Shown here piece by piece: positions 57,790 through 64,000 of a stretch of 64,000 nt of DNA. Numbering within the stretch: position 1 is the stretch's first letter; each line of letters begins with the position of its first letter. This DNA comes from JABABV01 sp965222755 (GTDB lineage Bacteria > Bacillota_I > Bacilli_A > Mycoplasmatales > JABABV01), in assembly GCA_965222755.1 (NCBI GenBank), contig CBDCUK010000001.1:682001-746000 (forward strand), written 5' to 3'. Under the pieces are notes generated by a model. It was given only the letters and a program-made list of their open reading frames with translations, was not told where the DNA came from and did not search any database. Position numbers and translations under genes: made by a program.

Positions 57790-59644
57790 TATTAACGACC
57801 TCTTCTTCCACATAAGCTTCTAAAATATCATTAACTTTAATATCATTGAATTTTTTAATAGTGATTCCACACTCTTTACCAGTTGGTGCGATTTTGATAT
57901 CGTTCTTTTCAAATTTTAAAGAACCCATCTCACCGCTATAAATTACAACACCTTCACGTAAAACACGTAAACCAGCACCTCTTTTAATTAATCCACTAGT
58001 TACGATACAACCAGCAATTGTACCAATTTTTGAAAATTTAAAGATTGCGCGAACTTCAGCTTGACCAAGAACTTTCTCGGCAAATACCGGTTCTAGCATT
58101 CCTTTTAAAGCTGCTTCGATTTCTTCAATTACTTTATAAATAATTGTGTGTAAACGAATTTCAACTTTTTCCTTGATAGCTAACTTATTAATTGAAGCTA
58201 CTGGACGAACGTTGAATCCATAAATAATCGCTTGAGAAGCTTTTGCTAAAATAATGTCTGAATCAGTAATTGAACCAACACTAGAACGGAGAATTTTAAT
58301 TTTAAAATCACTAACAGTGATTTTATTAATCATCGCTACTAGAGCTTCTGATGTTCCGCTAGTATCACTCTTAATAATTAAGTTTAAAGTTTTAATACTG
58401 TTTTTTTCTTTTGAATGATCATTACTGATATCCATTAATGAAATTGCACTATTATCTTTTCGTTGTTCTAAGAAACGATTTTTATTACGGCGTTCAGTTG
58501 CTAAGGTTTTTCCAAATTTTTCATCTTCGAAAACCATGAATTTGTTTCCAACTTCAGCAACATCATTTAAACCAGTAATTTTTACTGGTGTTGATGGGAG
58601 TGCTTCTTTGATAGCTTTTCCATTAGAATCATAAAGATTACGGACACGCCCACAAACTCCACCAATAACAACAAAATCCTTAATTTTTAAAGTTCCGTTT
58701 TTAACAATTAAAGTTGCGATCGGACCCATTCCTTTATCTAAATGAGATTCTAAAACAATTCCTGTTGCAAAAGTTGCTTTATTAGCTCTTAATTCACACA
58801 TTTCGGCAACTAATAAAATATTATCTAATAAAGTATCGATTCCAACTTCATTTAAAGCGCTTCCGCTAGTGTAAATGGTTTCGCCCCCTCATTCTTCGGG
58901 CATTAAACCATAATCAGAAACAGTTGCAGTTGTGCGTTCAATATCAGCATTCTCTTTATCAGTTTTATTAATAAAGACAATAATTGGTACATTAGCAGCT
59001 TTTGCATGATCAATCGCTTCTTTTGTTTGTTGTTTTAAACCATCATCAGCAGCAACAACAATAATAACAATATCGGTAACTTTGGCACCACGAGCACGCA
59101 TATTAGTGAAAGCAGCATGTCCAGGAGTATCAATAAAAGTGATTAAGTTCTTTTTGTAATCAATTTGATAAGCTCCAATATGTTGAGTAATTCCTCCGCT
59201 TTCACCTTTAGCGACATTAGATTTACGAATTGTATCTAATAGCGTAGTTTTTCCATGATCAACATGACCCATAATTGTAATAACGGGAGGACGATTATGT
59301 AATAAATCTTTGTTTTCAACGATTTTTACATTTTCAATAAAGTTGGCTTTGGAAACTTCTTTAACTTTATTAATTAAATAGTCAAAAGATTGACAAACAA
59401 TATCAATTTGCTCATCGTCTAATAAAGTTCCCACATTAATAATTTGTCCACGCATAAAGAAGATTTTTACAATATCTGAAATTCGACATTCCAAAATTTC
59501 TGCTAATTGTGATACTGTTGGTGATTCACTATATGTGAAAACACCATCTTCTAATTTTGATTTAACAGATTTAATTTGCGATTTTAAATGATTTTGATCA
59601 ATCGCTTTTTTGGTATTTTTACGTGATTTTTTTGATTTTGCCAT
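57782..59644 (-). CDS. infB: Translation initiation factor IF-2
   Basis: 620 residues, short form typical of Mollicutes. IF2_N at about 40-100, G domain with GHVDHGKT (G1), DTPGH (G3), NKTD (G4), then beta-barrel domains. Delivers fMet-tRNA to the 30S subunit. The Lys-rich N-terminal tail is brief. Trp at 58889 is TGA and links the two halves. Starts 18 bases after ylxQ. Confidence 0.98.
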
Positions 59645-59662
59645 ATGTTATGCCCCTTTCGG

Positions 59663-60001
59663 TTAAGTATTTTCTGATTTTAAATTATCAAGATTGTGTA
59701 ATAAAGTTTTGATTTTACTAGCAATATTAAAGTCGTCAATTGATAAGACTTTAATATTGTAAGCACCAACCGCTCTACTGATCATATCGGTATTATAATC
59801 ATTATTATAGAGTACTTTATAATTAATACATTTATTAGTAGCGCGCTTTATTGTATTATCGCTAGCATCACTAGCGATAAAAACAAATTTAGCTTCACGC
59901 GCAGCAATTTTTACTAAAGCGGTAGCACCATAACTAATTTTTGAAGCTCTTTTTGCTAAACCAACCATATTAAAAATTTGATTATTAATGTGTTGTTTCA
60001 T
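59663..60001 (-). CDS. ylxQ: YlxQ-type L7Ae-family RNA-binding protein
   Basis: 112 residues. INNQIFNMVGLAKRASKISYGATALVKIAAREAKFVFIASDASDNT is the L7Ae/L30e fold of YlxQ. I place the start at ATG 60001 because AAAGGA lies about 8 bases upstream; an in-frame ATG at 60019 would overlap ylxR more. Standard member of the nusA-infB operon. Confidence 0.88.
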   Translation of the reverse strand: MKQHINNQIFNMVGLAKRASKISYGATALVKIAAREAKFVFIASDASDNTIKRATNKCINYKVLYNNDYNTDMISRAVGAYNIKVLSIDDFNIASKIKTLLHNLDNLKSENT

Positions 60002-60287
60002 CTTTGTGATCCTTTGCATAGTCTAATAATTGACGATAAAAACTTTTAGTAATTTTCATTTTCAAGGCACGATTTAAAAGACGTTTTTCTGTTATTTTAA
60101 TAACATTATCAACTGATAATCGAAAATAAGCCCCTTTACCACCAATATTTTGTAATACATCAATTTGAACAAGTTTATCTTTCGTTTTCACAATTCGAAG
60201 CATTGTTTTTTTATCATAATATTTTTTATTTGAAATATCTAAACGAGCATTTTTTATTCGATTAGGCTTAATAGTCTTCATCGTCAT
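59985..60287 (-). CDS. ylxR: YlxR (DUF448) RNA-binding protein
   Basis: About 100 residues. Core MLRIVKTKDKLVQIDVLQNIGGKGAYFRLSVD matches YlxR, where GRGAY is usual. Overlaps both the end of nusA and the start of ylxQ. Start uncertain among ATGs at 60326, 60287 and 60281; the family alignment favours the last two, translated by coupling with nusA. Confidence 0.83.
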   Translation of the reverse strand: MTMKTIKPNRIKNARLDISNKKYYDKKTMLRIVKTKDKLVQIDVLQNIGGKGAYFRLSVDNVIKITEKRLLNRALKMKITKSFYRQLLDYAKDHKDETTH

Positions 60288-61929
60288 AATATTCATCATA
60301 ATCATCAGCTGAGAAATTATCCTCATCTAAATGTTTTTCGATTTCTTTAATGGCGTTTTCATTAGCCTCAGTATCAATATTATTAACAATTTCAGCAGTT
60401 TTTTCAGCTTTACTTAAACCATCTTCTTCTTCAACTTCATGAGCTTTTTTGAAACTAGGACGTGGTGGGAATTTTGGTTTTGTAGTTGTTTTTTGTGTTT
60501 TTTCTTCAATATTATCAATTGTTTTAGCAGTTGCAACTTCGACAACAGCATTATCAACTTCTGGAGTTGGAGTTGGTTCAACTTTAGTTGCAACCACTTT
60601 AACTTCTTCTGCAACTTCTTCAATAATTTCTGGTTGTTTAGTTTCTACAACAACTGGATCTTTACCGTGCATTTTGTTTTCAATTTGGTCTTGACTAAAT
60701 TCTTCTAAATCAACAGCATTAGCAACTTCTTGTTTAAAGTCGACTCCTGGTTGATAAACTTCCAATTTAACTGCACTTGGTTTTTTATAATTATCAAGAT
60801 TAACTTCTTGGTACTTAATTCCTTTTTCTTCAGCTTCGCTTAAACGCACAATAGTAATATTCTTACCAGTTAGTTTAGCAGCCATTGAGGCATTAGAACC
60901 ACGTTTACCAATAGCGACTAAATAATTTTTATCGCCAACAACAACAGTAGCACCATTACTTGGGACAGTTTCAAATTTAATTCCAACAACTTTTGCTGGT
61001 GATAATGATGAAGCTAAATATTGTATTGGGTCTTCAGAAAAGCGCACAACATCAATTGGTTCACCAGAAAACATATTACTAATAGCAATAATTCGTTTAC
61101 CACGTTCACCAATAATTGAACCAACTGGATCAACATTGTGATTATTACTACGAACAGCAATTTTTGTTCTTAAACCAGCTTTACGAACAATATTAACGAT
61201 TTCAACTGTTTTATCATAAACTTCAGGTACTTGTTCTTGAAGTGCTAATTTAATTAATTCTGGAGAAGTACGACTGGCAATAATTTGCGGCCCTGTTGCT
61301 TCTGAAGAAACACTTTCAATTAAAATTAAGATCTTTTGACCATTATAATATTTTTCTAAAGGATTAACATTTTCTGGTTTCATATGAGCAATTGTCTTAC
61401 CATCTTTTAACATTAAGATGTAGTCACCACGAGAAGTTTTACGCTCGATAATTGCTTTTTGAATTTTACCTTCAAATTTCATTCATTTTTTATAAGTATT
61501 TTCACGCTCTAATTCACGCATTTTTTGGATAATCATTTGTTTAATATGATTAGCTGCTGTAATTGTGAATGATTTAATATTAACAGGAGCAGAGATAACA
61601 TCACCAACAACAACATCTGGATTGATGCGTTTGGCATCAGCTAGCGGAATTTCAATGGCACGCATTGCATCATCACTAACTAATTTAATTTCTTGTGGAT
61701 TATCTTCTTCGGGATTTTTATCTTCAACAACAGTTTTACTGTTGTTAATGATTTCGATTTCCCCACTATTAACATCAATTTTAATGTCTAGTTCGGCTTC
61801 GGGATCAAAATTTTTGTGAAAAGCTTTTACAAAAGCTTCTTTTAAGATTTCAATAATCGTTGCTTCTTCAACGTTACGTTCTTTCGCTAACTCACTCAAA
61901 GTTTTGATAAAAAATTTTGTATTGATCAT
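60268..61929 (-). CDS. nusA: Transcription factor NusA
   Basis: 553 residues. N-terminal RNAP-binding domain 1-130, S1 domain about 145-220 (GKIQKAIIERKTSRGDYIL), KH domains 220-370 (DPVGSIIGERGKRI, VAIGKRGSNASMAAKLTG). The end, from about 400, is a long Glu/Val/Thr/Pro-rich tail with a DDYDEYYDDEDY terminus, unusual in length. Trp at the 61483 TGA joins the halves. Confidence 0.96.
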
Positions 61930-62435
61930 TATTTGTTCTCCTTAGAAAAATTGATTGCCTGTCTAATAAAAGTAGTTTCGCCATATTCTAGATAGATCTT
62001 TTTTAAGCGTCCCTTAATGTTGATTTCTAACATTAAGCGTCCATTAATAATGTCTAAAAGCTTACCTTGATGTTCACTATCATCGTTCATGATAACATTA
62101 ATATATTTATTCATATTATCTTTTAATTCATCAAGAGTTGAGATTGTTTGCTCAGCCCCAATACTGCTAACATCAATTCCAAATTCCAAATTTTTAAATA
62201 GGGGATTAAGATCTAAATTTTCATTTAAGATTCTAGCAATCTTTGTCGTTTGTTTAACTAGTAAAGAATTATCTTTAGAATTTTTAATAACAACAAATAA
62301 AATTGGTGTTTCATTTTCGGGCATAAAAGCATTACGGTCAAATTTAATTTCAGCAATTTTTAAATTTTGTTCGTCTAAATATTCAACTAAGATATTATTA
62401 ATAACATCAATTTGTTTTTGACTAATTTGGATCAT
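61929..62435 (-). CDS. rimP: Ribosome maturation factor RimP
   Basis: 168 residues. Two-domain RimP: N-terminal alpha-beta domain with LEFGIDVSSIGAEQTI, then the Sm-like part with NKYINVIMNDDSEHQGKLLDI. Assists 30S assembly. Overlaps nusA start by one base. Start ATG 62435 follows AAGGTGAGTG. First gene of rimP-nusA-ylxR-ylxQ-infB-rbfA. Confidence 0.9.
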   Translation of the reverse strand: MIQISQKQIDVINNILVEYLDEQNLKIAEIKFDRNAFMPENETPILFVVIKNSKDNSLLVKQTTKIARILNENLDLNPLFKNLEFGIDVSSIGAEQTISTLDELKDNMNKYINVIMNDDSEHQGKLLDIINGRLMLEINIKGRLKKIYLEYGETTFIRQAINFSKENK

Positions 62436-62589
62436 TAAACATCACTCACCTTATAATTTTAATAGAAACTATTGCTATAAAAAGCAAAATAAAGAGAAGG
62501 TTACCCCTCTCTTTATTATTTCACATTTTTTAAATATTAGCGTAACCTATTGCTTGTTCTATTTTAACATATTTTATATATTAAAACAA
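62436..62589 (-). promoter_or_regulatory. rimP operon promoter and structured leader
   Basis: Minus strand: -35 TTGTTT (62584-62589), 17-base spacer, -10 TAAAAT (62561-62566). The ~120-base leader has a hairpin, AATAAAGAGA/TCTCTTTATT (62486-62515), and an earlier segment AGGTTACGC that can pair with its loop. Attenuation is possible. Confidence 0.6.
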
Positions 62590-62734
62590 AGTTTAGTTTT
62601 TGTTATTTTTGATATCGTATTTTTAATAAAATTTTTGATAATTAATTAATAATATAATTAAAATAATATTATCTTTATATTAAATTATTTTATTAACTTT
62701 GTCAATCACAGTTAATAGTAAAGTTATGTTTAAT

Positions 62735-62763
62735 TTGGACATACTATATATTACAGTTTTAAT
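62735..62763 (+). promoter_or_regulatory. Promoter of the candidate small RNA
   Basis: -35 TTGGAC (62735-62740), 17-base spacer, -10 TTTAAT (62758-62763). The predicted start falls near GGTAATC at 62773. Confidence 0.6.
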
Positions 62764-62772
62764 TTAATTTTT

Positions 62773-62937
62773 GGTAATCTTATTAATTTCATTTGTATTA
62801 AGTTACCGATCCCGCTATAATCCAATTAGAAAATCCAAGAGCACAGGATTTAATTAATTTTATCTGTTGTGTGCGGTGGGGGATAATTACAAATCGCCTA
62901 TATTTAAAAAAAGCATCCAATCAAGGATGCTTTTTTA
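62773..62937 (+). ncRNA. Candidate structured small RNA gene, about 165 nt
   Basis: No ORF of note on the plus strand. Stem A pairs GGTAATCTT... with ...AAGTTACC (62773-62807). An outer stem pairs ATCCC/GC (62809-62815) with GC/GGGAT (about 62872-62884), enclosing GCACAG ... CTGTTGTGTGC. A strong terminator (62906-62937) closes it. G+C is clearly above the surrounding AT-rich DNA, as in structured RNAs. I do not match it to RNase P, tmRNA, 4.5S or a known riboswitch, and no gene follows on this strand. Confidence 0.6.
62906..62937. terminator. Bidirectional terminator
   Basis: AAAAAAGCATCC/GGATGCTTTTTT hairpin serving the candidate RNA (+) and the secreted protein gene (-). Confidence 0.85.
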
Positions 62938-62961
62938 GTACAGAAATTTATATTTAATTTT

Positions 62962-63993
62962 TTATAATCAGTTATTTCAATCTCGATTAATATGAAAATC
63001 TGGTTTAATTTGTTTGTAATTAAATGGTTGTCCTTTAACATATTGAGCAATATAGTTAATATGGACACTTCTACCTAACCTTAATAAAATAATTCGACCA
63101 GTGATTACAGTATCACCACTTGTAATTGATGGTATAGGAAATGATGTATAGATATGATTACCAAAATCATATCTTGATGGTAAATGATCCGGACTAGTTA
63201 TAATACTGTTAAAACTCTCTTTACCATTAATGTAATCTGGTATTAGACCAGATTTTTCTCAAAAAACACCTAACGCTAATGATAGTGCTCCTCTATCTAA
63301 ACCGTTTGTGCCTTTTGAATTAACTCAATTATTGAATCCACGAGCTCATAATGTTTTTGAATTATTAGCAACTGGTAAACTTTGTACTTGTCAGTCATTA
63401 ATATCATATGGTTTATGAGCCTGGTATTGAATATAAAAGTTAGCTGTTGCCTTAATTGAATTACTTAATTCTAAATAAGCTCCAAAAAATGTCCCATCAT
63501 CATTGACTGAAAAATGTAATGATGCAATTTTTGTTTTATTAACATCTCATTGATATTTTGTTACTAGTTTTGGAAATTTATTAAAAAGTTGACTAACAGT
63601 TGTTTTTCTAGCAGCTTTTTTTCAAGTGTTAATTTCTGAATTCGTAATTAGTGTTCATTGATTAATGTTGTATTTAATACCTGTGTAAGAGGCAGTGTAA
63701 GCAACAATTTTTTTACTTACCTTGTTAGTTACTGTCATTACAACATTTTGATGTTGACTGTTAAGTTTAATATTAGAAATTATACAATCTTTAGCGTTTC
63801 AATTTTGTGGTGATATATTTCCAACGATTGTTTTAACATTTTTTTCAACCATTGCATGTTGAGCCCAAACATAAAAACTAACTTGTTCTATTCGTTGACT
63901 ACTTAAATTAATATTGTTATTTGAATGATTAAAAGTCGCAGCTAAGGGTGAAGCAACTGATAACAGTGGCAATAAAGCAATTAATTTTTTCAT
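62962..63993 (-). CDS. Secreted protein of the surface-lipoprotein family, no lipobox
   Basis: 343 residues. Signal peptide MKKLIALLPLLSVASPLAATF ends in an AxA-like site and has no Cys, so it is released or anchored otherwise. The mature part has the two-domain strand pattern (NYTASYTGIKYNINQW... and ...KPYDINDW) seen in the lipoproteins of this window. Its upstream region lies past the window edge, so the promoter is unseen. No enzyme motif. Confidence 0.72.
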
Positions 63994-64000
63994 AATTTTT

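Noticed and set aside
60439..60708. Plus-strand open frames opposite nusA (also 61565-61819, 62089-62421)
   Set aside because: Antisense shadows of the Glu/Thr/Val-rich coding sequence, lacking ribosome sites and family motifs.

Overview
This window is AT-rich DNA from a wall-less bacterium (class Mollicutes) that uses genetic code 4. UGA must be read as Trp throughout. Conserved Trp positions such as the thioredoxin WCGPCK motif, the LicD PWDDD motif and many sites in MetK, NusA, InfB and CysS are written TGA, and genes are uninterrupted only under that code. Other support: many lipoproteins with a Cys lipobox, encoded 3'-CCA on every tRNA, strong AAGGAG-type ribosome sites, TGnTATAAT extended -10 promoters, and PTS sugar uptake. 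I cannot fix the genus from the sequence alone.

Layout. (1) 1-1812: 3' part of purA and a six-tRNA cluster. (2) 1965-13064: a surface-decoration region. A tight operon holds three LicD-type phosphotransferases, a HisC-like aminotransferase and a LicC-like nucleotidyltransferase. It is followed by thioredoxin, two tandemly duplicated GT2-like glycosyltransferases, a HAD phosphatase, a large membrane protein and a TarI/IspD-like cytidylyltransferase. (3) 13280-25210: thiol peroxidase, EamA transporter, N-acetylglucosamine uptake and catabolism (nagE, nagA, nagB), a SAM-riboswitch-controlled metK, a protease-like membrane protein without its zinc motif, a GT4 glycosyltransferase, and a long fusion of phosphoglucomutase with a flippase-like membrane domain. 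(4) 25260-32267, minus strand: a HinT-P60-P80 type cluster, then a sigH-rlmB-cysS block in the order kept in Firmicutes. (5) 32377-33046: eight tRNAs on the minus strand. (6) 33272-42803: a mannosyl-glycerate/phospho-glycoside cluster (GH1, GH38, ROK kinase, fructose-family PTS EIIABC with an unusual C-terminal extension, a lipoprotein, cutC). (7) 42960-54705: an array of surface lipoproteins and repeat proteins with tandem 30-bp repeats and recent internal duplications, plus tRNA-Gln and tRNA-Tyr. (8) 54747-62435, minus strand: two TDT-family transporters behind the operon rimP-nusA-ylxR-ylxQ-infB-rbfA. (9) 62436-63993: an rimP leader, a candidate structured small RNA gene, and a secreted protein.

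How the genes may work together. PGM, GT4 and the fused flippase-like domain suggest glycolipid synthesis from glucose-1-phosphate. The LicD/LicC/TarI-like/aminotransferase set looks built to make CDP-activated phospho-alcohols or amino-alcohols and attach them to surface glycans or glycolipids. NagE/NagA/NagB feed amino sugars into glycolysis. The GH1/GH38/PTS cluster takes up and splits phosphorylated glycosides. The lipoprotein array is organised for surface variation.

The most interesting new-looking items are the candidate ncRNA at 62773-62937, the PGM-flippase fusion, the phospho-alcohol decoration locus, a perfect 17-bp inverted repeat laid over a consensus promoter at 56054-56096, and the thioredoxin scar that records a tandem duplication.
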